From assembly GCA_030524175.1 (NCBI GenBank), contig JAUNHC010000021.1, forward strand, positions 22,926 through 86,925: DNA of 64,000 nucleotides, in the 5' to 3' direction. The DNA is from Eubacteriales bacterium (GTDB lineage: Bacteria; Bacillota; Clostridia; Lachnospirales; Lachnospiraceae). Position numbers and translations under genes: made by a program. Position 1 is the first letter of the stretch, and every line of letters starts with the position of its first letter. Under the pieces are notes generated by a model. The model was not told the DNA's origin and did not search any database. It saw nothing but the letters and a program-made list of their open reading frames with translations. Below are positions 35,709-44,865 of the stretch, in pieces.

Positions 35709-36995
35709 TCAGAAAATTTTTAAAATATCATTGTACATTACAACTACCATTAGGACCATGAGAAGCATCAGACCGGCAAAATGGATCATGCCTTCCAGCT
35801 CACGGTTCACAGGTTTCCTGCGCACAGCCTCCACGATCAAAAAGACCAGACGGCCGCCGTCCAAAGCAGGGAAAGGAAGCAGATTCATCACACCCAGGTT
35901 CGCTGACAGCAGAACCACCATATTCAGCATATTCATCCACACCATCATGGTTCCTTCACTTTTGCTCTGTTCATAAGTCTGGCCAATTGCATCCACCACG
36001 CCCACAGGCCCGCTTAAATCTTTTACTCCCAGACCGCCGGTAATGAGTTCTTTCAGGCTTAAAACAGTAGTGCGTATCATGTATTTCACTTCAACGGCAC
36101 CGTACTTCAGAATGTCCAGACCTTCCGCTTTTACACAGCCCACATTGTAAGCAAACCCCAGCTGAGGCGTGCGATATTCCCTGGGAGTGATCTCAGTCTC
36201 ATATTCTAATCCATCACGCATATAAGTAATCTTCACCGGCACATCTGACAAAGGGTTGGCAGAAATGTATTTCTCATATGCATCTCCATCCTTAATTTGC
36301 ACACCATTTATGGATGTGATCACATCTCCCGCCTTTACCCCTGCATCTGCCAGGGGCATTCCTTCAATAAGGGATTCCACTTCCATGGACTGTGCATCCT
36401 TGCGGTTAAACCCTAAAAGATAACGGACATTAATATCTGGTGTATAGGAAATTTCCTGTTTCTTACCGTCACGCTCTATTGTAAGATGAACCGGCTCCTC
36501 TGTCAGTTCGTTCAGGAATGTATATACATATAAATCTTTTCCCAGATCAATATGATACCCCTGATATTCTGTGATCATATCTCCCGCTTTTAACCCTGCA
36601 GCCTCTGCCTGGGAGCCCTTCTGGACCTCCATGATTTCCGGAGGTTCATAGCCCACAAAGGCAACGATTATCACAGCGATGACAAAAGCAAGAATAAAGT
36701 TGAAAATCGGGCCTGCTGCCACGACTGATATTCTTCCCCATACAGGCGCAGAATTAAAGGTACCGGGTTTTTCATCCTCCCCGGTATCTTCTCCCAGCAT
36801 GGCGCAGGAGCCGCCGATGGGAAATACCTTTATAGAATAGCGGGTACCGTTTTTTTCAGTACTCACCAGTCTTGGTCCCATTCCCAGAGAAAATTCCGTC
36901 ACCACAATACCGTTCTTCTTTGCCAAAAGGAAATGCCCCAGCTCATGAAACAGAATCACCGCACTGAATATCAAAATTGCAATAATTATTTTCAA
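35709..36995 (-). CDS. rseP: RIP metalloprotease (site-2 protease)
   Basis: Membrane zinc protease of about 428 residues that cleaves membrane-embedded regulators or signal-peptide remnants. The HELGH zinc motif lies in the first membrane segment, and the third ligand is in NLLPFPALDGGRLVFLIVEA near the C-terminus. Two PDZ domains lie between (EVQKGSQAEAAGLKAGDMI and EGMPLADAGVKAGDVI). There are four membrane segments. No ATG is available at the start. A TTG at 36995 lies 1 nt after the dxr stop with AGGTGG inside the last dxr codons. The alternative TTG at 37013 overlaps dxr. Translational coupling to dxr is likely. Confidence 0.93.
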   Translation of the reverse strand: MKIIIAILIFSAVILFHELGHFLLAKKNGIVVTEFSLGMGPRLVSTEKNGTRYSIKVFPIGGSCAMLGEDTGEDEKPGTFNSAPVWGRISVVAAGPIFNFILAFVIAVIIVAFVGYEPPEIMEVQKGSQAEAAGLKAGDMITEYQGYHIDLGKDLYVYTFLNELTEEPVHLTIERDGKKQEISYTPDINVRYLLGFNRKDAQSMEVESLIEGMPLADAGVKAGDVITSINGVQIKDGDAYEKYISANPLSDVPVKITYMRDGLEYETEITPREYRTPQLGFAYNVGCVKAEGLDILKYGAVEVKYMIRTTVLSLKELITGGLGVKDLSGPVGVVDAIGQTYEQSKSEGTMMVWMNMLNMVVLLSANLGVMNLLPFPALDGGRLVFLIVEAVRRKPVNRELEGMIHFAGLMLLMVLMVVVMYNDILKIF

Positions 36996-36996
36996 T

Positions 36997-38139
36997 TTAC
37001 CACCTGCTTTCAATCCATTGATAAGTCTCTTTTTCTACTGCCAGGATCTCCTCCAGGCCAGGCTTTTCAATAATAGTATGTCTGCCCATAGACTGCCCGA
37101 TAATTTCATAAATATCCAGAAAACCAATCTTCTCCTGCAAAAATTTTCTTACTGCCAGCTCGTTAGCAGCGTTGAAAACTGTGGGCATACTGCCGCCCCT
37201 TTCAGCCGCATCCATAGCCATAGGCAGTCCCTGAAAGGTTTCCATATCCGGTTCTTCAAATGTTATTTGTCTTAATTTTGCGAAATCAAGGCGCTCTCCG
37301 TCAAGGAATCTTCTGTGGGGATAATACAGAGCATATTGGATCGGAAGACGCATATCCGGCGTGCCAAGCTGTGCCATGATCCCTCCGTCCTTAAATTCCA
37401 CCATGGAATGAATGATACTTTGAGGCTGGACCACCACCTGAATATGATCAAGCTCCATCCCAAAAAGCCATTTGGCTTCCATGACCTCCAGTCCCTTATT
37501 TACAAGGGTAGCTGAATCTACTGTGATCTTCTGTCCCATCACCCAGTTAGGATGCCTGAGAGTGTCTGCCAGGGTAACATTCACAAGCTCTTCCCTCTTT
37601 TTTCCCCGGAAAGGACCGCCGGAGGCTGTGATCAACAGCTTATGTATCTCTTCTTTATACTCTCCGTGGAGAGCCTGAAAAATCGCACTGTGCTCACTGT
37701 CCACCGGAAGGATCCGGACACCGCACTCCTCTGCCAAAGGCATAATAAGGTGTCCTGCTGTGACAAGAGTCTCCTTATTTGCAAGGGCTATATCCTTTCC
37801 TGAGCGAATCGCCTCCATAGTAGGGCGGATACCGATCATGCCGACAATAGCTGTCACAAGGATCTCTGTTTCCTCCATACGGGCGAGCTCTAACAGGCCA
37901 TCCATGCCGCTTACCACCCTGGTCTTCGTATCCTGGATACGCACAGCCAAATCCCTGGCCGCATCTTCCTTCCACACCGCCACGAGTTTTGGCGAGAATT
38001 CTCTCACCTGACTCTCAAGTTTTTCCACATTACTGCCTGCACTGATCCCCAGTACCTGCAGATCCTTGTTTGCCCGTACCACATCCAGAGTCTGCGTTCC
38101 GATAGACCCCGTAGAGCCTAATATTGCTATTTTCTTCAT
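36997..38139 (-). CDS. dxr: 1-deoxy-D-xylulose-5-phosphate reductoisomerase
   Basis: DXR (IspC), the committed step of the MEP isoprenoid pathway (DXP to MEP with NADPH). It has 380 residues, normal length. The NADPH-binding N-terminus is IAILGSTGSIGTQTLDVVRAN. The metal/substrate region includes ANKETLVTAGHL, PVDSEHSAIFQ, ITASGGPFRGK and HPNWVMGQKITVDSATLVNKGLEVMEA. It sits between cdsA and rseP, the usual order in Firmicutes. AAAGGA precedes the ATG by 6 nt. Confidence 0.97.
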   Translation of the reverse strand: MKKIAILGSTGSIGTQTLDVVRANKDLQVLGISAGSNVEKLESQVREFSPKLVAVWKEDAARDLAVRIQDTKTRVVSGMDGLLELARMEETEILVTAIVGMIGIRPTMEAIRSGKDIALANKETLVTAGHLIMPLAEECGVRILPVDSEHSAIFQALHGEYKEEIHKLLITASGGPFRGKKREELVNVTLADTLRHPNWVMGQKITVDSATLVNKGLEVMEAKWLFGMELDHIQVVVQPQSIIHSMVEFKDGGIMAQLGTPDMRLPIQYALYYPHRRFLDGERLDFAKLRQITFEEPDMETFQGLPMAMDAAERGGSMPTVFNAANELAVRKFLQEKIGFLDIYEIIGQSMGRHTIIEKPGLEEILAVEKETYQWIESRW

Positions 38140-38190
38140 GATAAATCCTTTCTTTGATAACTATACGGCAAAATCCCGCCTGCCCGGATC

Positions 38191-38985
38191 TCACACTCCG
38201 AACACCATCTTCGCCAGAAAATAAATTACCGGCGCTGTAAAAATAACACTGTCAAAACGGTCCAATATTCCTCCATGTCCCGGAATCAGTTTTCCATAAT
38301 CTTTAATCCCTTGATTTCTCTTGACTGCAGAGGCCGCCAAATCACCTATCATGGAAATCAACGCACCTACTGCACAGATAATGGCATATTCTGTCATTAT
38401 CCCTCCAGTAGCCGCTGCATAGGCAACACCCAGAAGCGCCGCACCCACAACGCCTCCCACTGCACCTTCCACTGATTTCTTCGGGCTGAGTACAGGCGCC
38501 ATCTTATGTTTTCCTATGAGTACGCCCACACAGTAAGCACAGGTGTCACAGCCCCAGGAACAGAGAAATATGAGCCAAACCAGAAACTTACCCTGGGGAA
38601 GATTTCTGGTAAGATAAATGAAGGACAGCATCACTGCCACATAAGCTACTCCGAAAAAGGAGGCCATTATCTGATTGGCATTGTATTTCGGATAGGAAAA
38701 TACATACACAAACATCAGAATCACAAGCGATGCCAGAATTGCCATAGTTCCGTATTTTTCGAAATCAACCAGTACAGCGGCATAGTACAGTATTGCACCT
38801 GCATAACCTGCAATTTCAAGGGAATTAAAGCCCCCGTCACGCACTTTCATGGCGCTGTTAAGCTCCTGCATTCCGATCAGAGAGATGCACAGCAGTGTAA
38901 AAAACAGTACATAGCCTCCGCTTATGATCGTCAGCAACGCAGCAGCCACCAACAGGATTCCGCTTAAGAGCCTTGTCTTAAACAT
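38191..38985 (-). CDS. cdsA: Phosphatidate cytidylyltransferase
   Basis: Membrane enzyme of 264 residues making CDP-diacylglycerol from phosphatidate and CTP for phospholipid synthesis. About eight hydrophobic segments are present. The C-terminal CDS signature is SMIGDLAASAVKRNQGIKDYGKLIPGHGGILDRFDS, holding the metal-binding aspartates. The start lies 2 nt beyond the uppS stop with AAAGGGGG upstream, so the two are coupled. Confidence 0.96.
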   Translation of the reverse strand: MFKTRLLSGILLVAAALLTIISGGYVLFFTLLCISLIGMQELNSAMKVRDGGFNSLEIAGYAGAILYYAAVLVDFEKYGTMAILASLVILMFVYVFSYPKYNANQIMASFFGVAYVAVMLSFIYLTRNLPQGKFLVWLIFLCSWGCDTCAYCVGVLIGKHKMAPVLSPKKSVEGAVGGVVGAALLGVAYAAATGGIMTEYAIICAVGALISMIGDLAASAVKRNQGIKDYGKLIPGHGGILDRFDSVIFTAPVIYFLAKMVFGV

Positions 38986-38987
38986 CT

Positions 38988-39695
38988 TTATTCCCCCTTT
39001 ACTCCCCCGTATCTTCTGTCTCTTTCATTATATTTCTCTATTGCCTTAATAAGCTCTGATTTATCAAAATCAGGCCAGGCCACATCTGTAAAATAAAATT
39101 CCGTGTACGCCATCTGCCACAAAAGATAGTTGGACAATCTCAGCTCTCCGCTGGTACGTATCATAAAATCCGGGTCCGGTATCCCTGCTGTATCAAGATA
39201 ACTTTCAAAGATCTCCTCATCTATTTCCTCCGGCTTTACTTTACCAGAGGCAGCATCCTGTGCCAGCCGCCGCACTCCCCTGAGAATCTCATCTCTGCTT
39301 CCATAGTTAAGGGCGATCTGAAAATAAAGTTCATCATAGTCTTTGGAAAACTCCTCAAGCTGGGCAATTCTGTCCTGGATATCTTGATCAAAAGCCTTCG
39401 TATCTCCAATCACCCTTACGCGCATTTTATTTCTCTCAGCGATTTTCAGACATTTCTTAAGATAGCTGCGGAAGAGCTTCATGAGGCCTTCTACTTCCTC
39501 CCGTGAACGCTTCCAGTTCTCTGTGGAAAATGCATACACTGTCAAGTATTTCACACCCAGCTCTTTCATGTCGTCACAGATTGTTTCCAGATTGGCACAG
39601 CCCTTCACATGACCATAGCTGCGGGGCATTCCTTTCGCCTTAGCCCATCGCCCGTTTCCATCAAGGATAATGGCTATATGATTGGGTACATTCAT
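38988..39695 (-). CDS. uppS: Undecaprenyl diphosphate synthase (isoprenyl transferase)
   Basis: Cis-prenyltransferase of 235 residues that builds the C55 lipid carrier for wall synthesis. The N-terminal catalytic Asp motif is HIAIILDGNGRWAKAKGMPRSYGH. Later motifs are LTVYAFSTENWKRSREEV, QIALNYGSRDEI and DFMIRTSGELRLSNYLLWQMAYTEFYF. AAGGAG lies 6 nt before the ATG. It is directly coupled to cdsA and follows frr after a 110-bp gap that contains a hairpin. Confidence 0.97.
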   Translation of the reverse strand: MNVPNHIAIILDGNGRWAKAKGMPRSYGHVKGCANLETICDDMKELGVKYLTVYAFSTENWKRSREEVEGLMKLFRSYLKKCLKIAERNKMRVRVIGDTKAFDQDIQDRIAQLEEFSKDYDELYFQIALNYGSRDEILRGVRRLAQDAASGKVKPEEIDEEIFESYLDTAGIPDPDFMIRTSGELRLSNYLLWQMAYTEFYFTDVAWPDFDKSELIKAIEKYNERDRRYGGVKGE

Positions 39696-39763
39696 GTGTT
39701 CTCCTTTCTCGCCTTATGCCTGATATATTTCCGTACCTTGTCAGACATATCCGGCAACGCGGA

Positions 39764-39791
39764 AAGAGAGCTCTTATGCTGGAGCTCTCTT
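39764..39791 (-). terminator. Intercistronic hairpin between frr and uppS
   Basis: A perfect 10-bp stem, AAGAGAGCTC with GAGCTCTCTT, and an 8-nt loop, followed by a weak T run. It is probably a partial terminator that lowers readthrough from pyrH-frr into the lipid genes. Confidence 0.6.
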
Positions 39792-39805
39792 CTATCCGGT
39801 CCTGA

Positions 39806-40357
39806 TCAAACAGTCAGGATTTCTTTTGATTTATTATCTATTGCCGCATCGATTTCTTTTATATATTTGTCTGTTAATTTCTGGACTTTCTCCTCAAGCT
39901 CTTTTACTTCATCCTCGGAGACATCCTGCTTTGTCAATTTCTTAAAGGCATCATTTGCATCACGGCGGATATTACGGACAGCAACCTTGGCACCTTCTCC
40001 TTTTTTCTTTACATCTTTTACCAGCTCCTTACGGCGCTCCTCTGTAAGTTCAGGAAATACCAGGCGGATAACCTTGCCGTCATTGTTTGGGTTCAGGCCA
40101 AGATCAGAGGTAAGGATTGCTTTCTCAATCCCTTTGATCAGACTGGACTCCCATGGCTGGATCTGGATCATCCTTGCCTCCGGCACTGTTACATTTGCCA
40201 CCTGCTGAAGAGGTGTGGGGCTTCCATAATAGTCTACTGTGATTTTATCAAGAATATGCGGATTGGCGCGTCCTGCACGGATAGTTACCAGCTCAGCTTC
40301 GAACCCACTTAAAGTCTTTTTCATTTTCTCTTCATATTTCTGAATTCTTTCATCCAT
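39806..40357 (-). CDS. frr: Ribosome recycling factor
   Basis: RRF, which splits post-termination ribosomes with EF-G. It has 183 residues, normal for the family. The protein shows the long helical domain I and the conserved [48 protein letters not shown] block, then [25 protein letters not shown]. It follows pyrH by 36 bp, as usual. GGGAG lies before the ATG. Confidence 0.98.
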   Translation of the reverse strand: MDERIQKYEEKMKKTLSGFEAELVTIRAGRANPHILDKITVDYYGSPTPLQQVANVTVPEARMIQIQPWESSLIKGIEKAILTSDLGLNPNNDGKVIRLVFPELTEERRKELVKDVKKKGEGAKVAVRNIRRDANDAFKKLTKQDVSEDEVKELEEKVQKLTDKYIKEIDAAIDNKSKEILTV

Positions 40358-40393
40358 TTGTTTAATCTCCCTCTCCTGTTTTTACTCTATTTT

Positions 40394-41095
40394 CTACACG
40401 GTCACTTTGGTGCCGGAGAATTTACCGTGAACAGTATTGACAATACTGTTTTTCTCTTCCAGTCCGAAGACCAGCATAGGCATTTTCTGTTCCAGACACA
40501 TGATTGATGCAGTCAGGTCCATGGCTGCCAGTTTCTTGTCCACCACTTCTTCTATAGATATTTCATCGTATTTCACTGCATTTGGATTTACCTTAGGATC
40601 GCTGTCATAGATACCATCCACTGCCTTGGCCAGAAGGATGGCGTCTGCCTCAATCTCCACAGCACGCAGCACTGTGGCTGTATCCGTAGAAAAATATGGA
40701 TGTCCCGTGCCGCCGGCAAAAAATACAACCTTTCCCTCTGCAAAGCTGTCCTCTGCCCCGTCCTTAGAGTAGAGGCTTGTGAAGGTTCCGCAGGCAAAGG
40801 GGGTGTAAATCTCTGTCTTCAGTCCAAGATATCTGCAGATATCGGACACATAAATACAGTTCATAATAGTAGCCAGCATTCCTATCTGATCTGCCTTATT
40901 ACGGTTGATCGTCTCGCTGGTACGTCCTCTCCAGAAGTTTCCTCCTCCGATGACAATCCCTACCTGCAAGCCTTCATCCACAATCGTACGGATCTGCTTC
41001 GCCACTTCAATGACAGTCGCTTCATCGAAACCTGTCTTCTTCTCACCGGCGAGAGCTTCGCCGCTCAATTTTAATAATACTCGTTTCATAACCAT
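40394..41095 (-). CDS. pyrH: UMP kinase
   Basis: Bacterial-type hexameric UMP kinase of 233 residues in the amino acid kinase superfamily. Typical segments are RVLLKLSGEALAGEKKTGFD, VGIVIGGGNFWRGRT, VVFFAGGTGHPYFSTDTATVLRAVEIEADAILLAKAVDGIYDSDPK and the C-terminal VNTVHGKFSGTKV. It makes UDP for pyrimidine nucleotide synthesis. rpsB and tsf, often upstream, are absent here; a lipoprotein gene lies in their place. Confidence 0.97.
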   Translation of the reverse strand: MVMKRVLLKLSGEALAGEKKTGFDEATVIEVAKQIRTIVDEGLQVGIVIGGGNFWRGRTSETINRNKADQIGMLATIMNCIYVSDICRYLGLKTEIYTPFACGTFTSLYSKDGAEDSFAEGKVVFFAGGTGHPYFSTDTATVLRAVEIEADAILLAKAVDGIYDSDPKVNPNAVKYDEISIEEVVDKKLAAMDLTASIMCLEQKMPMLVFGLEEKNSIVNTVHGKFSGTKVTV

Positions 41096-41120
41096 GTTTC
41101 TCTACCTCAGCTTCTTAATT

Positions 41121-42074
41121 TTACCATACACCGGCCACAACTTCATTTCCATCCTCATCAACTGATGTGGACACGGTGAACGTGTCATAATAATGATATC
41201 CTGTCTGCCCAGTCTCCGGCTCATCCTCATAGGAATTGGAGGTAGGTTCTCCGCAGGCACCTATCAAATCGTTCAAAGACTTGCCTATATAACTCTCCGC
41301 CGTCTTAATAGGATCTTCCGGCTGCTTCTGCAGATCGCCGTAGGGATCATCTCCATCATTATTGCCATCGCCGTCAGCCGGGGCCTGGGTCTGTTCCGGG
41401 GCCTGGGTTGGCTGCGTACTGCTGTCTGTGCTGTCAGTGGATGAACTGCTGCCGTCATCTGTCAGTCCCAGACGCTTCTTCACCTCCTGGAGAGTGGAAA
41501 CTGTTTTCTTATTCTGTGTCACATAAGAAGCATAGGGAATGGCATCCTCATCTTTACCATCCATCAAAAGAGTGATCTGTGTCACAGTAGGAAGAGGGAT
41601 TTTTCTGAAGAAGCATTCACTTCTGTCTTCATCTGTATAGGTAATACGGATATCATATGCTGTAACCGCTTTCCCCTCATCATCCTTTGCATCCTTGTCA
41701 TAATAGTACAGGGCTTTCTCTTTATCCTTCAGGGTAAATGCGCCGTTTACCAGATCATCGCCCCATTCATCATCATCACCGTCCTCTGTATTCGGACGGA
41801 TATAAACAGCAGCCACTTCTGCGCCTGTCCCATTTATGATCACCAGCTGGGATGAAGTCTCTGTCTTGGCTCCCATAACATTCTTAATGTCCGAGTTCTC
41901 CCCTGTGGTTTTCTGCATGTCCACAAGATCTTCTCCGGCACCTTCACCTTTATCCGCCGCCACAGTCACCTGAGCCTGCTTCTCAGTCTTATCTTCTTCG
42001 GCTTTCTTCCCGCATCCTGCTGCCACCAGAGCCGCTGACAAAATACCGGCAAGTATCAAGTATCGTTTTCTCAT
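41121..42074 (-). CDS. Lipoprotein of unknown function
   Basis: Exported lipoprotein of 317 residues. The signal peptide ends with lipobox VAAGC (C21) and is followed by a charged linker. A domain at about residues 65-190 starts with SSQLVIINGTGAEVAAVYIRPN and may be a beta-rich binding module. A low-complexity Ser/Thr/Gln/Asp linker covers about 200-255. The C-terminal 55 residues begin ESYIGKSLNDLIGACGEP. I recognise no enzyme family. It lies 26 bp upstream of pyrH, so it may feed transcription into that operon. Confidence 0.85.
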   Translation of the reverse strand: MRKRYLILAGILSAALVAAGCGKKAEEDKTEKQAQVTVAADKGEGAGEDLVDMQKTTGENSDIKNVMGAKTETSSQLVIINGTGAEVAAVYIRPNTEDGDDDEWGDDLVNGAFTLKDKEKALYYYDKDAKDDEGKAVTAYDIRITYTDEDRSECFFRKIPLPTVTQITLLMDGKDEDAIPYASYVTQNKKTVSTLQEVKKRLGLTDDGSSSSTDSTDSSTQPTQAPEQTQAPADGDGNNDGDDPYGDLQKQPEDPIKTAESYIGKSLNDLIGACGEPTSNSYEDEPETGQTGYHYYDTFTVSTSVDEDGNEVVAGVW

Positions 42075-42217
42075 TTATATTTTCCTCCCATTAAATGGAA
42101 TCCATGTCATTTTTGACTATTACTAGTTCACATTATTGCAGAGTATCCCATTCTTGTCAACCAATCGCCGGAGGATTTCATATAATTTTTAGACTTTCAT
42201 CACTGCCTTTTCATAAT

Positions 42218-42958
42218 TCACAGTCTTGTATTTCTGTATTCATTGGCAGAAATTCCTTCTAATTTTTTAAACACTCTGGAAAAATGAGCCACATCTGTGA
42301 AACCCACCATTTCAGATATATCTGCAATCCGGTAAGACGGCTCCTTCAGCAGCTCCTTGGCATTGTCGATCCGTATCTGGTTCAGGATTTCAGAAAAATT
42401 TTTCCCTTCCTGCTTATTCAGAAGCTTACTCAAATGCCACTGGCTTACATAGGTCTTCTCCGCCACCTTGTTAAGGGACAATTTCTCACTGTAATGCTCT
42501 TCCATATACTGAATTGCATTTTTCACAATGAAGCTCCCGGCAGGGCTCTCCTCATGGTCAATGTCTTCATGGACAATATTTTTCTTTCTTAAATTTTCTG
42601 CCATCACAGCAAGGGCTTCCTCAATCTCCTCAAGCTTGGAGGGCTTCAAGAGAAAACGGGTGACTCCCAGCCGTATTGCCTCCTGACAATAATCAAAATC
42701 CCGGTATCCCGTAAGTATGCTGATCTGCATGTCCGGAAACTCAACCTTAAGGGCTGCTATCATCTTAAGCCCGTCCAATCCCGGCATGGAAATATCCGAC
42801 AGAATAATATCCGGCTGATGAGCCCGGATAACCTCCAGTCCTTCCTTTCCGTTATAAGCACAGGCAGCCACACGGCAGCCGTATTTCTCCCATGGCACCA
42901 GCTTGGAGATACCTTCCACTATTATGGGTTCATCATCAATAATCACTACATCATACAT
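42218..42958 (-). CDS. Response regulator, YesN/AraC type (sugar locus)
   Basis: Compact response regulator of 246 residues. The receiver has D8/D9, phospho-acceptor D55 in DIILSDISMPG and lysine in FLLKPSKLEE. The C-terminal AraC helix-turn-helix pair is SLNKVAEKTYVSQWHLSKLLNKQEGKNFSEIL and IADISEMVGFTDVAHFSRVFKK. It is the last gene of the kinase-binding protein-permease-permease-regulator set and should activate that locus when its YesM partner (46314-48053) senses sugar. Confidence 0.93.
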   Translation of the reverse strand: MYDVVIIDDEPIIVEGISKLVPWEKYGCRVAACAYNGKEGLEVIRAHQPDIILSDISMPGLDGLKMIAALKVEFPDMQISILTGYRDFDYCQEAIRLGVTRFLLKPSKLEEIEEALAVMAENLRKKNIVHEDIDHEESPAGSFIVKNAIQYMEEHYSEKLSLNKVAEKTYVSQWHLSKLLNKQEGKNFSEILNQIRIDNAKELLKEPSYRIADISEMVGFTDVAHFSRVFKKLEGISANEYRNTRL

Positions 42959-43047
42959 TGTATTTTACCCCCTGAATACTTCTTTAGTATACCAGAAAAA
43001 AGGGCATCCGTCCAATAAACGAATGCCCATCTTATGTAAAAATATTC

Positions 43048-43908
43048 TTAGCCTTTGACAGCTCCTGCTGTCATGCCTTTGATTATGTATTTCTGCAGGC
43101 AGATGTAAACAATTAACAGCGGAACAACTACTAAGGTTACTACTGCTGCCATCAATCCATAGTTTGTTCCTTCCTTGGAGGATATCTCCAAAAGAAGTCT
43201 TGTAATAGCCCATTCCTCTTTATTTCTGAGGAAGAACTGCTGAGTGAACAAATCATTGTAACTCCACAGAAAGCTGAAAATACCAACTGTGGCAAAGGAA
43301 GGTTTCGTCAGAGGCATGATAACCTTGAAGAAAATCTGATATGCATTGCAGCCTTCCATAAATGCTGCTTCTTCCAGTTCCACAGGCAGACTCTTTATAT
43401 ATCCGGTCAGCACCACAATGGCAAAAGCAAGATTTCCTGCTATCTGGGGCAATATCACTGACAGCAGCGCCAGGGATACCTTTCCTGAGCCTGCGATCCC
43501 CCACTGGTATTCCATGCGGAATACCGGGATGATAGTTGAAAATACCGGGAACATCATAGCCGCGATAACCAGGTTATATAAGGCACTGTTAAACTTGAAT
43601 TTGTAGCGTACCAGTGCATAAGATGCCATTCCTGCAAACAAAATAACTACAAGGGCAACACATCCGGAAATAATGATACTGTTTTTATATGCACTGAGCA
43701 TATTTACTTTTTCAAAGGCTTCTGTATAGTTGGATGTGGTAAACAGCTTCCCTAAAGGAATACTGAATGAATCGGACATGATCTTTTTCTTGTCCTTAAA
43801 GGAATTCATAATAACCCAGCCAATGGGGTAAATAGTTGTCAATGCCCATACAGCCAAAATCGCATATATAATGCCTGTGTTGACTGATGCTGCTTTCTTT
43901 TTCTTCAT
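43048..43908 (-). CDS. Carbohydrate ABC transporter permease (MalG type)
   Basis: Inner-membrane permease of 286 residues with six membrane segments. The EAA loop that contacts the ATPase is LEEAAFMEGCNAYQIFFKVIMPLTKPSFATVG. It resembles the MalG/CUT1 class for oligosaccharides. It is encoded 15 bp after its MalF-like partner. No ATP-binding subunit is in the locus. In Firmicutes such systems commonly borrow a shared MsmK-type ATPase (established for CUT1 systems; inference here). Confidence 0.94.
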   Translation of the reverse strand: MKKKKAASVNTGIIYAILAVWALTTIYPIGWVIMNSFKDKKKIMSDSFSIPLGKLFTTSNYTEAFEKVNMLSAYKNSIIISGCVALVVILFAGMASYALVRYKFKFNSALYNLVIAAMMFPVFSTIIPVFRMEYQWGIAGSGKVSLALLSVILPQIAGNLAFAIVVLTGYIKSLPVELEEAAFMEGCNAYQIFFKVIMPLTKPSFATVGIFSFLWSYNDLFTQQFFLRNKEEWAITRLLLEISSKEGTNYGLMAAVVTLVVVPLLIVYICLQKYIIKGMTAGAVKG

Positions 43909-43923
43909 TTCTATCTCCCCCTT

Positions 43924-44787
43924 TTAATAGTCTCGCTCTTTGAAGATGGCATTGACCACCTTTGAAAGAAGTACACCAAGGATTACAATAACAAGTGCAA
44001 TTGCTGAACTGTAGTCAATATCCGGAGACTGCATGGTTTTATAATACATGTATGTACCGGTAAGCCATGTCTTGCCCAGGGGTGCTCCGTTGGGGAACAT
44101 TACCCATGGCAGGTCAAATACCTTCAATGCACCTGTAACTGCAAGTACGGAACAGGTACATACCACATTGTGGAGAAGGGGCCAGGATATAAAGCGTACT
44201 CTCTGCCATCTGGTTGCTCCGTCAATAGATGCTGATTCATAAAGTTCATCCGGGATATTATTAAGCCCCGTCACCAGAATGATAAAATAAAAGCCTACAT
44301 ACTGCCACGTAACCGGCGTCATCATAACAGTGAGCGGATGCAGTTCTTTCCAATTCACGTTGTGTCCGACCAGCTGGCTTAACATACCGCCGTCAAACTG
44401 AAAAATAAGATTAAATAAAACACCTAATGCGGTTGCGGAAATTACGATTGGGAAAAAGTATACAATGCGGAAAAATTTAGCGCCTCTTTTAATATTGTCC
44501 ACAAGCATTGCCAGGATAATAGCGATGCCCACCTGACCGATCAGGGTCACGACAATCATGATACATGTGTTTTTTAATGCCATTCTTACATTTTCATCCT
44601 GCAGAAGCATTAAATAATTTTTATAAACGGGATCGTTTAAACCTTTTGCCGCCCCTCCCAGGTTTTTGATTTTCATGAAGCTGTTTAAGATATTCTGGAG
44701 AAATGGATAGTAGAGAAACACGATCATAAAAAGGAAAGCCGGGATGAGAAAGAAAAATGCTGGTTTTTTATTCTTATAAATATTCAT
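43924..44787 (-). CDS. Carbohydrate ABC transporter permease (MalF type)
   Basis: CUT1-class permease of 287 residues with six membrane segments. The EAA loop is YESASIDGATRWQRVRFISWPLLHNVV. It starts LIPAFLFMIVFLYYPFLQNILNSFMKIKN, typical of sugar permease subunits. It pairs with the MalG-type subunit downstream and the binding protein upstream. A hairpin in the 78-bp gap to the binding-protein gene probably lowers permease expression relative to the receptor. Confidence 0.94.
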   Translation of the reverse strand: MNIYKNKKPAFFFLIPAFLFMIVFLYYPFLQNILNSFMKIKNLGGAAKGLNDPVYKNYLMLLQDENVRMALKNTCIMIVVTLIGQVGIAIILAMLVDNIKRGAKFFRIVYFFPIVISATALGVLFNLIFQFDGGMLSQLVGHNVNWKELHPLTVMMTPVTWQYVGFYFIILVTGLNNIPDELYESASIDGATRWQRVRFISWPLLHNVVCTCSVLAVTGALKVFDLPWVMFPNGAPLGKTWLTGTYMYYKTMQSPDIDYSSAIALVIVILGVLLSKVVNAIFKERDY

Positions 44788-44806
44788 GATAACACCCTCT
44801 TTGCCT

Positions 44807-44841
44807 AAAATGGGCCGGAGGAGTTTCCCTCCGGCCGTTTT
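44807..44841 (-). terminator. Attenuator-like hairpin between binding protein and permeases
   Basis: A perfect GGCCGGAGG / CCTCCGGCC stem with flanking A/T pairing and short T runs. Its position after the binding-protein gene is typical of sugar ABC operons where the receptor mRNA is made or kept in excess. Confidence 0.7.
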
Positions 44842-44865
44842 GTTTATTTTGTACAGTGTGCCTGG

